Below the pieces are notes generated by a model, which worked only from the letters and a program-made list of their open reading frames with translations, did not search any database and was not told the DNA's origin. From the NCBI GenBank assembly GCA_035604335.1, contig DATNIT010000136.1:1-64000 (forward strand): 64,000 nucleotides of DNA, read 5' to 3'. This document shows, piece after piece, positions 8,462 through 16,270 of this stretch (its first letter is position 1; every line of letters starts with the position of its first letter). The stretch is from DASZHJ01 sp035604335 (lineage in GTDB: Bacteria > Pseudomonadota > Alphaproteobacteria > ATCC43930 > CGMCC-115725). The translations under genes and the position numbers were made by a program.

Positions 8462-9604
8462 TTAGAGCAAGTGCCCGCTGCGCGCCGCCTTGGTCCTGAG
8501 GTAACGCTCGTTGTGGTCGTTGGCGGGGAAGATGTGCGGCACGCGCTCGACCACCGCGATGCCGCAACGGGTGAGCGCCGCCACCTTCTCGGGGTTGTTG
8601 GTGAGGAGCCGCACGCGGGAGATGCCGAGCTGGCGCAGCATCTCCGCCGCCGGCAGATAGACCCGCTCGTCGGCGTCGAAGCCCAGCTGCTCGTTAGCGT
8701 CCACGGTGTCGAAGCCCGCATCCTGCAGCTGATAGGCACGGAGCTTGTTGACCAAGCCGATACCGCGGCCTTCCTGCGCGAGATAGAGCAGCACGCCGCT
8801 GCCGGCGCGCGCAATCTCGGCGATCGCGCCGCGCAGCTGATCGCCGCAGTCGCAGCGCAAGCTGCCCAGGAGATCGCCGGTAAAGCATTCGGAATGCAGC
8901 CGCGTCAGCACGGGCTCGCTGGGATCGGGATCCCCGATCAGGAGCGCCAAGTGCTCGAGCCCGCCGTCGCTCGGGCGGAAGGCGATGATACGGGTGTTCT
9001 CGGCTTCGCGCAGCGGCACCCGCGCCTCGCTGACGGCGCCGAGCGAGCGCGCCGCCGACGCCTGGTAATCCAGCACATGGGCGCCATCGACCACCAAAAC
9101 GGCCTCGCTCTTGGTGAGTCGCTGGACCGCAGCGCGGCTGAGGGTCGCCACCACTGCCGCGGGCAGCAGGCGGGCGAGCTTGGCGAGCTCCACGGCGGCG
9201 TCCGCGGCGGTGCGGATCGTTGCCTCCACCACGGCGAGCGGCAGGCGCGCCGGAGCCGTCGCCACGGGATCGGCGAGATCGCTCAGCAGCGCCGCGGGCG
9301 TGCCCGCGGGCACTGCCAGCAACACGCTGCCGCCGGGGCCGCTCGGCGGCTCGGCCAAGCCCAGGACCGCCGCACGCCGCCGGGTGATCGCGAGAGCCAG
9401 CGGCATGCCGGCGAGCGTCTTGAATCTCTCGAGCGCGACGTCCGTCACGGATTCCGCGGCGGCCACCAGCAGGGCCGTGTCCGGCGTGCGCAGCACCACA
9501 AAACCGCCGCGGCGCAGATCCATGATCGCGCGGTCGATCTCGACCAAGGGCTGGGTGTCGCTCCCCGCCCCTTTTTGTTGTGTCAGCACCGGTTCGATCC
9601 TCAA
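8462..9604 (-). CDS. ribA: GTP cyclohydrolase II with degenerate RibB-like N-terminal domain
   Basis: Opens the GTP imidazole ring to give 2,5-diamino-6-ribosylamino-pyrimidinone phosphate, the first step towards riboflavin. The C-terminal domain (about 190-380) is intact: zinc ligands Cys240, Cys251 and Cys253 in HSECFTGD/SLRCDCGDQL, the catalytic block LAQEGRGIGLVNK, then LLTNNPEKV and a terminal GHLL. The N-terminal ~185 residues align with DHBP synthase (RibB) in outline but lack its acidic RENEGD-type metal site (TPDTALLVAAAES stands there), so that half is probably non-catalytic. The neighbours (a CDP-alcohol transferase, and a divergent RibD-reductase operon) suggest the product may feed a second pathway. 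Confidence 0.93.
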   Translation of the reverse strand: MRIEPVLTQQKGAGSDTQPLVEIDRAIMDLRRGGFVVLRTPDTALLVAAAESVTDVALERFKTLAGMPLALAITRRRAAVLGLAEPPSGPGGSVLLAVPAGTPAALLSDLADPVATAPARLPLAVVEATIRTAADAAVELAKLARLLPAAVVATLSRAAVQRLTKSEAVLVVDGAHVLDYQASAARSLGAVSEARVPLREAENTRIIAFRPSDGGLEHLALLIGDPDPSEPVLTRLHSECFTGDLLGSLRCDCGDQLRGAIAEIARAGSGVLLYLAQEGRGIGLVNKLRAYQLQDAGFDTVDANEQLGFDADERVYLPAAEMLRQLGISRVRLLTNNPEKVAALTRCGIAVVERVPHIFPANDHNERYLRTKAARSGHLL

Positions 9605-9653
9605 GCCGATCCTATCCCTGAACGATCAACCACAGGCCCGCGTTCCCCGCACG

Positions 9654-10454
9654 TCACGTGTTCGTTAATGCCGAGACCGCCGCAATCTCCCGCCGGCGGA
9701 GCAGCCAAACCGCGTCCACGGCGAAGGAATAGACGACCGCCAATACACCCGCGCCCGCCAAAACGCCAGCGGCGGCGGCGGGCACCGCAGGCACCAGTCC
9801 GACGGCCAGCGCGATCCCGATCGCCACGCAGATGGCCTTGCGACGGAAGCTCGGCGGCAGCGGCGCGGCCAGCACCGGCCAAAGCGCGCCTCCCGCGAGG
9901 AAGACGTACCGCAGTGCCCCCGCTCCCAGGACCCAGGGTCCGGCGCGACCGCCCGCGAGAGCCGCCAACGACAGCCCCAGCACCAGGAGCGCGTCGGCCT
10001 CCATGTCGAAGCGCGCGCCAAAGGCGCTGGCGGTCCGTCGGCGCCGGGCGAGCGACCCGTCGACGCCGTCGAGGATCAAGGCCAGCAACGCGCCCGCCGG
10101 CAGCGCCCAGGCCCAGAGGTCTCCGATCTCGCCGGGACCGGCGAGCAGCCCGGTGCCGGTCGCGAGGGCCTCCAGCGCCAGCCCCGTCACCAGAGCCGCG
10201 ATCCCCGCGCGCAACAGCGTGACGACATTGGCGGACCCGAACCGGCTGGGCGCGTCCGGCGCCGCGACGGCCTGCAGGACCAGCACCGAGACGGTGGCGT
10301 AGACGCCGGCGGCGGCCAGCGCGGCGGCGGTGCCGGCCCGACCCGCGCCGGCGATCGCCAGCAATGCCGCGGCCGCGGCCAAGCCCACCAGGCCGATCGC
10401 CTGCCCGGCCTCCGCCTGGGCCGCCCGCAGCGAAGATGCCTCCGGTCGCAACAA
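9654..10454 (-). CDS. CDP-alcohol phosphatidyltransferase family membrane protein
   Basis: Integral membrane enzyme that moves a phosphoalcohol from a CDP-activated donor to an acceptor alcohol. The full motif D-x2-DG-x2-AR-x8-G-x3-D-x3-D is present, with Asp129, Asp132, Asp150 and Asp154 as metal ligands. Several hydrophobic segments flank it (about 20-62, 78-104, 115-128, 155-175, 188-250). The assigned start is a TTG and is uncertain; the first ~65 residues add two helices beyond the core. It lies 49 bp upstream of ribA and divergent from the RibD-like gene. Substrate unknown; the context suggests a lipid-linked or phospho-sugar-linked intermediate. Confidence 0.8.
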   Translation of the reverse strand: MLRPEASSLRAAQAEAGQAIGLVGLAAAAALLAIAGAGRAGTAAALAAAGVYATVSVLVLQAVAAPDAPSRFGSANVVTLLRAGIAALVTGLALEALATGTGLLAGPGEIGDLWAWALPAGALLALILDGVDGSLARRRRTASAFGARFDMEADALLVLGLSLAALAGGRAGPWVLGAGALRYVFLAGGALWPVLAAPLPPSFRRKAICVAIGIALAVGLVPAVPAAAAGVLAGAGVLAVVYSFAVDAVWLLRRREIAAVSALTNT

Positions 10455-10570
10455 TCACGTCCCCGTGAATTCGCGCGCTCGGGCGCTTGGCGAACCCGTT
10501 ATCCCCGTCGACAGGGTGCCCCCGGCAGTGTATCCGGGACCTCAGGCCGAACGGATCTATTGCGCCGACA

Positions 10571-11449
10571 ATGCCGTCAAATCTGCGCGACCACAAGCAA
10601 CCCACGCTCACCCCGGCCGAGGCCTGGGACGCGATCGTTGCGCTCCGGCGGCGCGGACGAGAACAGGCGCTCGGCTTTCCCATCGAGCTCCCGCTGGGCG
10701 AGGGACTGCTGACCATCGCGCGCGGCGGCGGCTGGCGCCTCGAGCCGGAGGCGCCGCCCGAGGTGACGGAGCTGCTCGCGCTCTACCTGCCTCTTGCCGT
10801 GGTGCCGCATCGTCACAGCTTCGTGCTCGCGCACCTCGCTCAAAGCCTCGACGGTCGCATCGCGACGGCGGGCGGCGAGTCTCAGTGGCTGACGGGCGAA
10901 GCGGACCAGCGCCACACCCATCGCCTGCGTGCACTCGCCGATGCCGTGATCGTGGGCGCCGGGACGGTGCGGCAGGACGATCCGCGCCTCACCGTCCGGC
11001 ATTGCTCGGGCGATCAGCCCGTGCGCGTGGTGCTCGACGCCAACCTCGCTCTATCAGCGGATCGCGGGGTGTTCCGCGATGGCACGGCGCAGACGCTGGT
11101 GCTCGCGGCGGCGGATCGCGTGGGCAGCGCAACGCGGATCGGAAATGCCGAGATCGTGCCGCTGCCGCGCGACGGAGAGCGTCTGGCGCCTTCGGCGATC
11201 CGGGCCGCGCTCGCGCGGCGCGGGCTCTTCTGGCTCTTCGTCGAAGGCGGCGGCGTTACCGTCTCGCGGTTCCTGGCAGCGGGGGTGCTCGATCGCCTGC
11301 AGATCGCGCTGGCGCCCGTGATCCTCGGCTCCGGGCGGCCGAGCCTGCAGCTCCCCGAGATTCGGGCGCTCTCCGGCGCGCTTCGGCCGCGCGTGCGGCA
11401 CGTCGCGCTCGGCGGCGACATGCTCGCCGACTGCATCTTCAATGACTGA
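10571..11449 (+). CDS. RibD C-terminal (pyrimidine reductase) domain protein
   Basis: Dihydrofolate-reductase-fold domain that, in RibD, reduces the ribosyl side chain of the aminopyrimidine using NADPH. Visible blocks: LAQSLDGRIAT, SQWLTGEADQRHTHRLRALADAVIVGAGTV with QDDPRLTV, and FVEGGGVTVSRFLAAGVLDRL. No cytidine-deaminase-type zinc domain precedes it; instead there is a 70-residue N-terminal segment I do not recognise. Length is 292 from the ATG at 10571; an ATG at 10487 lacks family support. It overlaps the next gene by 8 bp and heads a seven-gene run. Reductase fold is certain; the substrate may not be the riboflavin intermediate. Confidence 0.88.
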   Translation: MPSNLRDHKQPTLTPAEAWDAIVALRRRGREQALGFPIELPLGEGLLTIARGGGWRLEPEAPPEVTELLALYLPLAVVPHRHSFVLAHLAQSLDGRIATAGGESQWLTGEADQRHTHRLRALADAVIVGAGTVRQDDPRLTVRHCSGDQPVRVVLDANLALSADRGVFRDGTAQTLVLAAADRVGSATRIGNAEIVPLPRDGERLAPSAIRAALARRGLFWLFVEGGGVTVSRFLAAGVLDRLQIALAPVILGSGRPSLQLPEIRALSGALRPRVRHVALGGDMLADCIFND

Positions 11450-12428
11450 CGCCGCGCGGGCGTTCTGGGTCACCCGGCGCGGGCGCGGCGAGATCCGGTC
11501 CACGACGATTCCGGCGCCGGGCCGCGGCGAGCTCCGAGTGCGCGCGGTCGCGAGCGGGATCAGCCGCGGCACCGAGAGCCTGGTGTTCCAGGGAAAAGTG
11601 CCCGCGAGCGAGCACCAGCGCATGCGCTGTCCGTTCCAAGAGGGCGAGTTTCCCGCGCCCGTGAAATACGGCTATGCATCGGTCGGCGTGGTGGACGCGC
11701 TCGGGCCCGAAACGCCCGCGGAACTGCTGAACGCGCGCGTCTTCTGCCTCTACCCGCACCAGGACCGCTACCTCGTCCCCGCCTCCGCCGTGCTGCCGGT
11801 CCCCGCCGACGTGCCCGACCGGCGCGCCGCGCTCGCCGCCAATATGGAGACCGCGGTGAACGCGCTCTGGGACGCGGGCCCGCGCATCGGCGACCGCATC
11901 GCCGTGGTGGGCGCGGGCGTGGTGGGCGCGCTCGTCGCAGCACTCTCGGCGCGGATTCCCGGCGCTACGGTGGAGCTCGTCGACATCGATCCGCGTCGCG
12001 GGGAGCTTGCGGTGGCGCTCGGCTGCCGGTTCGCGATACCCGAGCAGGCGACCGGTGAGGCCGATCTGGTGTTTCATGCGAGCGGTACAGCCGCGGGTCT
12101 CGGCACGGCGCTCGCGCTTGCGGGCTTCGAGGCGACAGTGGTGGAGCTCAGCTGGTATGGCGACCAGGCCGTTACGGTGACGCTCGGCGAGGCTTTCCAC
12201 GCCCGGCGCTTGCGTCTCGTCTCCTCTCAAGTTGGATCCGTTTCGCCCGCCCGTCGCGCCCGTCGCAGCCACCGCGAACGCCTGGCCCTCGCCCTCGATC
12301 TCCTGCGCGACAAGATCTTCGATCGGCTCATCACTGGGGAATGCCGCTTCGACGCGCTACCCGACACGATCGCGCGGCTCGCGACGGCGCCGGACGGCGC
12401 GCTCTGCGAGGTCGTGAGGTACGACTGA
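11442..12428 (+). CDS. Zinc-less medium-chain dehydrogenase, BchC-like
   Basis: MDR-family NAD(P)-dependent oxidoreductase, 328 residues. The Rossmann motif is VVGAGVVGALVAALSA (about 152-167) and the dinucleotide-ribose acidic residue is in ELVDIDPRR. The first zinc-ligand Cys is replaced in SGISRGTES, and the GHE motif is replaced by KYGYASVG, so no catalytic zinc is expected. The GISxGTE pattern recalls bacteriochlorophyllide dehydrogenase BchC and relatives, which oxidise hydroxyl groups on bulky heterocycles. Translational coupling to the RibD-like gene suggests a shared heterocyclic substrate. That substrate is inferred. Confidence 0.8.
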   Translation: MTDAARAFWVTRRGRGEIRSTTIPAPGRGELRVRAVASGISRGTESLVFQGKVPASEHQRMRCPFQEGEFPAPVKYGYASVGVVDALGPETPAELLNARVFCLYPHQDRYLVPASAVLPVPADVPDRRAALAANMETAVNALWDAGPRIGDRIAVVGAGVVGALVAALSARIPGATVELVDIDPRRGELAVALGCRFAIPEQATGEADLVFHASGTAAGLGTALALAGFEATVVELSWYGDQAVTVTLGEAFHARRLRLVSSQVGSVSPARRARRSHRERLALALDLLRDKIFDRLITGECRFDALPDTIARLATAPDGALCEVVRYD

Positions 12429-12444
12429 GCGGCCGGTTCGTGCA

Positions 12445-12987
12445 ATGAGCGCCAATCGCGTTGCGGCTCTATGGGGCCTGACCGAGGCGACGGTCTTCTT
12501 TCTCGTCCCCGACGTGATCTTGACCTATGTCGGGGCGCTCCGCGGAGTGAAGGCCGGCCTGATGGCCTGCGGCTTTGCGCTCGCTGGCGCGCTCGCTGGC
12601 GGCAGCCTCACCTTTATCCTCGGTGCGCGGGCACCCGACGCCGTCTTCGCATTTCTCGCGCATCTGCCCGCGATTTCCTCGGGCATGGTCGCCGATGTCC
12701 AGACTGAGGTAGTCACCCGCGGGCCCTGGGCCATGGTGCTCGGGCCACTCACGGGAACGCCGTACAAGATCTATGCCGCGGTTGCCGGAGCCCAAGGCGT
12801 CTCCTACCCGCTCTTTCTCGCGGTGAGCGTCCTGGCGCGGCTGCCCCGCTTTGCCGGCGCCACGGTCATCGCGGCTTGGCTGGCGCCGCGTCATCCGACG
12901 CAGGCCTTGCGGCGGCGCATCCAGGCTGTCTGGTTGGCGATCTGGATTGCCTTCTATGCCATCTACTTCTCGATCATGCCGAACTAG
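12445..12987 (+). CDS. DedA/SNARE-like membrane protein
   Basis: 180 residues with about five hydrophobic segments. The block GTPYKIYAAVAGAQGVSYPLF with LARLPRF resembles the conserved re-entrant region of DedA/VTT-domain proteins, which are lipid scramblases or transporters. It is shorter than classical DedA proteins. It starts 16 bp after the dehydrogenase stop and belongs to the same run. A membrane step or export of the cluster product would fit, together with the CDP-alcohol transferase across the divergent promoter. Confidence 0.65.
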   Translation: MSANRVAALWGLTEATVFFLVPDVILTYVGALRGVKAGLMACGFALAGALAGGSLTFILGARAPDAVFAFLAHLPAISSGMVADVQTEVVTRGPWAMVLGPLTGTPYKIYAAVAGAQGVSYPLFLAVSVLARLPRFAGATVIAAWLAPRHPTQALRRRIQAVWLAIWIAFYAIYFSIMPN

Positions 12988-13074
12988 GCCCAGCCACGCA
13001 TTGATCCGCGCGCAATCGGCGAAAGTTTGGTATGGCGTTATGGTAGTGCGAGCGCTGCAGGAACCCGGATCGTC

Positions 13075-13479
13075 ATGTACACCCTCGCCGTCAGCGACCA
13101 CGTGATGATCGCCCACAGTTTTGTGGGCGAGATTTTTGGGCCGGCGCAGCAACTGCACGGCGCCACCTTTGCGGTCGAGATAGAGGTGCGGCGCGCGCAG
13201 CTCGACGCCGATGGCCTGGTCTGCGACATCGGCCGCGCGCTCGCGACGCTCAAGGAAATATTAGCCCCGCTCAACTACCGGAACCTCGACGAGCTGCCGG
13301 AGTTCCGCGGGCGCAACACCACGACGGAGTTCTTGGCCGGCGAGATCTTCCGCCGGCTGAAGCCGCGAATTGCCGAAGGCGCGCTTGGGCCCGGGACGGC
13401 GGGCGCCCTCGCCTCGCTCCGGATCGTGGTGCGGGAATCGCCTCTGGCCTGGGCTGCCTTCGAGGGACCGTTGGGGTGA
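13075..13479 (+). CDS. 6-pyruvoyl-tetrahydropterin synthase-fold protein lacking catalytic residues
   Basis: QueD/PTPS family by alignment: FEAAH corresponds to VMIAH (His14), xxLHGHSF to QQLHGATF (His28), the ENPTSE block to NTTTEFLA, and the terminal VKE to VRE. Against E. coli QueD, the catalytic Cys27 is Ala24, the catalytic Asp-His pair is Asn-Tyr (LNYRNL), and the third zinc His is Ala30. The glutamate that anchors the pterin ring is kept. The protein is therefore expected to bind a pterin-like ring but not to catalyse the usual reaction. The start ATG at 13075 matches the family N-terminus. Its stop overlaps the glycosyltransferase start by 4 bp. Confidence 0.8.
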   Translation: MYTLAVSDHVMIAHSFVGEIFGPAQQLHGATFAVEIEVRRAQLDADGLVCDIGRALATLKEILAPLNYRNLDELPEFRGRNTTTEFLAGEIFRRLKPRIAEGALGPGTAGALASLRIVVRESPLAWAAFEGPLG

Positions 13480-14525
13480 CGGCGTTCATCATTCCCGGAG
13501 CGCTCGATCAGCTCACGGGCGGGTATCTGTTCGATCGTCACGTGATCGAGGGATTGCGCGCGAGCGGACGAGCGGTCGACGCAATCGAGTTGCCCGGCCA
13601 ATTTCCGAACGCCGACGATGTCGCGCGCGGGGCCGCGAGGGAGGCGCTCGCACGCTTGCCCGACGGTACTGTCGCGGTCATCGACGGACTCGCGCTCCTC
13701 GCCTTTACCGACTGCCTCGAGCGCGAGGCCAAGCGCTTGCGGGTCGTCGCCTTCGTGCATCACCCGCTGGCGGACGAGACCGGCCTCAGCGAGCGGGAGC
13801 GGAGGCGCGTGGGAGCGCTCGAGGCGCGGCTCCTCGAGCTCGCGCGCGGCGTGCTCGCGCCCAGCGAGAGCACGGCCCGGCTGGTCGCGGCCTATGGCGT
13901 GTCGCGCGCGCGCGTGGCGGTGACGCCGCCTGGCACGGCGAAGCCGGCGCGTCCGATGCGGCGGCGGCCCGCCCGCTCGCGCGTCGAGTTTCTCTGCGTC
14001 GCGAGCCTGACGCCGCGCAAGGGTCACATGATCCTGGTCGAAGCGCTGGCGGCGCTCGCCGATCGCGACTGGCACTGCCGCTGCATCGGCAGTCTCACGC
14101 GCGATGCCGCAACGACGACGGCGCTGCGTTACGAGATCGGCCGGCGCGGCCTGAAAGGCCGCATCGCGCTCGTGGGCGAGTGGCCGCCGGAGCGCTTGGG
14201 CGAGGCCTATGCCGCCGCCGATGCCGTGGTGCTGCCGTCGTTCCACGAAGGCTACGGCATGGCACTCGCGGAAGGGCTCGCTCACGGCCTGCCGGTGATC
14301 TCGACCACCGCCGGTGCCATTCCCGACACGGTGCCGCCGAGCGCGGGTCTTCTGGTGCCACCGGGCGATGCCGCCGCCTTCACCGAGGCGCTCCGTCGGT
14401 TCTTGGACGAGCCGGCGCTGCGCGCGCGACTCGCGGCGGGCGCGCGCAGAGCGGGCGCACGGCTGCCGGATTGGCCGCAAGCGGTGGCCGGCTGGGCCGC
14501 GGCGCTCGACCGGCTCACGGCGTGA
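13476..14525 (+). CDS. GT4 family glycosyltransferase
   Basis: GT-B retaining glycosyltransferase, 349 residues. The C-terminal nucleotide-sugar half shows FLCVASLTPRKGH, RIALVGEWPPE, AAADAVVLPSFHEGYGMALAEGLAHG (acidic E-x7-E type motif) and GLLVPPGD. The N-terminal half (GGYLFDRHVIEGL, VVAFVHHPLADE) is the acceptor side. The start is a GTG overlapping the previous stop, and the next start overlaps its own stop in the same way, so the three genes are translationally coupled. With a pterin-fold protein upstream and a methyltransferase downstream, it may glycosylate a heterocycle. Acceptor unknown. Confidence 0.88.
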   Translation: MTAFIIPGALDQLTGGYLFDRHVIEGLRASGRAVDAIELPGQFPNADDVARGAAREALARLPDGTVAVIDGLALLAFTDCLEREAKRLRVVAFVHHPLADETGLSERERRRVGALEARLLELARGVLAPSESTARLVAAYGVSRARVAVTPPGTAKPARPMRRRPARSRVEFLCVASLTPRKGHMILVEALAALADRDWHCRCIGSLTRDAATTTALRYEIGRRGLKGRIALVGEWPPERLGEAYAAADAVVLPSFHEGYGMALAEGLAHGLPVISTTAGAIPDTVPPSAGLLVPPGDAAAFTEALRRFLDEPALRARLAAGARRAGARLPDWPQAVAGWAAALDRLTA

Positions 14526-15409
14526 GCGAGAGCTTCGGCCTCGATTGGCTCCGGCTGCGCGAGCCATACGATCTCCGCGCGCGGAGCCGCTCGCTCAGCC
14601 GGCAATTCGGCAAGATGGTGCACGCCCGCGCCGGTGGCGATACCGCGGGCATCGTGGATCTCGGCGCCGGCAGCGGCGCCAATTTTCGCGCGCTGGCGCC
14701 GCTGATTCCCGGCGATCAGGATTGGCGCCTCGTCGATCGCGACAGCGCGCTCCTCGCTCATCAATCCGCGGAGATCGCGCAGTGGGCGCGCGGCCAAGGT
14801 TGGCGCGTCACCCATGGCAGCGGCGTGGTCACGGTGGCGACGGGCACGGCACAGTGGCGCGCGCACAGCGTCGAGCTCGATCTCGCACGCGACCTCGAGG
14901 CGCTTCCGCTCGCTGACGGCGTCACGTGTGCCGCTCTGCTCGATCTGGTCTCGGCGGCGTGGCTCGAGGAACTGGCCGAGCGCGTAACGGCGGCTCGCAT
15001 GCCGTTCCTCGCGGCGCTCACCGTCGATGGCCGGCGAGCGTGGGCGCCCGCGCACGAGGATGATCTCGCAATCACCACGGCGTTCCAACGGCATCAGCGG
15101 CGCGACAAAGGGTTCGGCTCCGCGCTCGGATCCGATGCTCCCGCCGCGATCGCTCGAGCCTTCGAGGCCCGAGGCTATCGCGTGAGCGATGCGGCGGGCG
15201 ACTGGCGCCTCGGGCCGGATGATGAACCGATGATCGCGTCGCTCATCGACGGCATGGCGGCGGCAGCCTCCGAGATCGATCCCGCGGGACCCGCCGAAAG
15301 CTGGCGCCTCGCTTCGCATGCCGCCCTCGCCGACCGTGAGCTTCGGCTCACCGTGGGCCATGTGGACATTTTGGCCGAGCCGGATGAGAGTCCGGCCCCT
15401 CGAGCATAG
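14522..15409 (+). CDS. Class I SAM-dependent methyltransferase
   Basis: 295 residues from a GTG overlapping the glycosyltransferase stop. Motif I is VDLGAGSGANFRAL (about 44-57) and the acidic SAM-ribose residue follows in WRLVDRDSALL. Downstream there is ADGVTCAALLDLVS (motif II/III region) and SWRLASHAAL. The acceptor domain matches no family I know. It sits in the coupled series RibD-like, dehydrogenase, DedA-like, PTPS-like, GT4, methyltransferase, so a tailoring step on the same small molecule is the simplest reading. Confidence 0.82.
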   Translation: MSESFGLDWLRLREPYDLRARSRSLSRQFGKMVHARAGGDTAGIVDLGAGSGANFRALAPLIPGDQDWRLVDRDSALLAHQSAEIAQWARGQGWRVTHGSGVVTVATGTAQWRAHSVELDLARDLEALPLADGVTCAALLDLVSAAWLEELAERVTAARMPFLAALTVDGRRAWAPAHEDDLAITTAFQRHQRRDKGFGSALGSDAPAAIARAFEARGYRVSDAAGDWRLGPDDEPMIASLIDGMAAAASEIDPAGPAESWRLASHAALADRELRLTVGHVDILAEPDESPAPRA

Positions 15410-15417
15410 GAGTTCAG

Positions 15418-16266
15418 ATGGCGCTTTATCGCGACTACGACCGGGCGGCGCTCGATGCGCAGTATTTCCTGCGCGGCCGAGTGCCGGAGCATCCCGAGTA
15501 TTTCCGGCGCTGGGCGGAGGACTCCGCGGCCGTCCGGCGCGCGCGGCCGTGCCGGCTCGATATCGCCTACGACGGCGAAAAGCTCGACCTGTTTCCGGCC
15601 GAGAAGAAGCCCGCGCCCTGCCTGCTGTTCATCCATGGCGGTTATTGGCAGGCGCTGGGCAAATCCGATTTCAGCTTCCTGGTGCCGGCGTTCCAAGATG
15701 CCGGCATCGCGGTTGCCGTGGCGGACTACACGCTGGCGCCCAAAGCCGACATGGACGAGATCGTGCGCCAGAACCGCGCGGCGGTGGCGTGGCTCCAGCG
15801 CAATGCGCGCGAGCACGGCATCGATCCCGCGCGGATTCACGTCGCCGGCCATTCCGCCGGTGGACATCTGGCGGCGATGGTGCTGGAGACCGATTGGCGG
15901 GCGTTCGGTCTCGACCGCGATCCCGTGCGCGGCGCGTGCGCGATCAGCGGGCTCTACGACCTCGAGCCGATCCGGCTCAGCTATCTCAACGACGTCCTCG
16001 CCCTCGACGCTGCCGCGGCCGAGCGCAACAGCCCGCTCCTTCATCTGCCGAAGCAGTCGCCGCCGCTGATCCTGTCGGTCGGCACCGGCGAGACCGATGA
16101 GTTCCTGCGTCAGCAGGAGAGCTTTGCTACCGCCTGGCGCGCCGCCGGCTTGCCCCTCGAGGTCGCGGACCAGCCCGGCGACAATCACTTTGATGCCGTG
16201 GAGCGCCTCGGCCAGCCGCAAAGCCTCTTGCATCAGGCCGTGATGCGGCAGATATCGGGCGCGTAA
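15418..16266 (+). CDS. Alpha/beta hydrolase, arylformamidase/esterase type
   Basis: 282 residues. Oxyanion motif HGGYW (73-77) and nucleophile elbow GHSAGGH with Ser146; the acid and base are probably in the SVGTGETDEF and DNHFDAVE segments. The N-terminus (YRDYDRAALDAQY) and the layout resemble kynurenine formamidase-like hydrolases, which cut N-formyl groups or small esters. It starts 9 bp after the methyltransferase with a TAGGAG ribosome-binding site, so it is likely the last gene of the run. Removal of an N-formyl or acyl group from a pathway intermediate is possible but unproven. Confidence 0.85.
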   Translation: MALYRDYDRAALDAQYFLRGRVPEHPEYFRRWAEDSAAVRRARPCRLDIAYDGEKLDLFPAEKKPAPCLLFIHGGYWQALGKSDFSFLVPAFQDAGIAVAVADYTLAPKADMDEIVRQNRAAVAWLQRNAREHGIDPARIHVAGHSAGGHLAAMVLETDWRAFGLDRDPVRGACAISGLYDLEPIRLSYLNDVLALDAAAAERNSPLLHLPKQSPPLILSVGTGETDEFLRQQESFATAWRAAGLPLEVADQPGDNHFDAVERLGQPQSLLHQAVMRQISGA

Positions 16267-16270
16267 AGAG

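Noticed and set aside
10455..10570. Possible FMN riboswitch between the divergent ribA/RibD-like operons
   Set aside because: The conserved RFN-element blocks (AGGGTGAAATTCCCGACC-like, then AGCCCGCGA-like) are absent on both strands.
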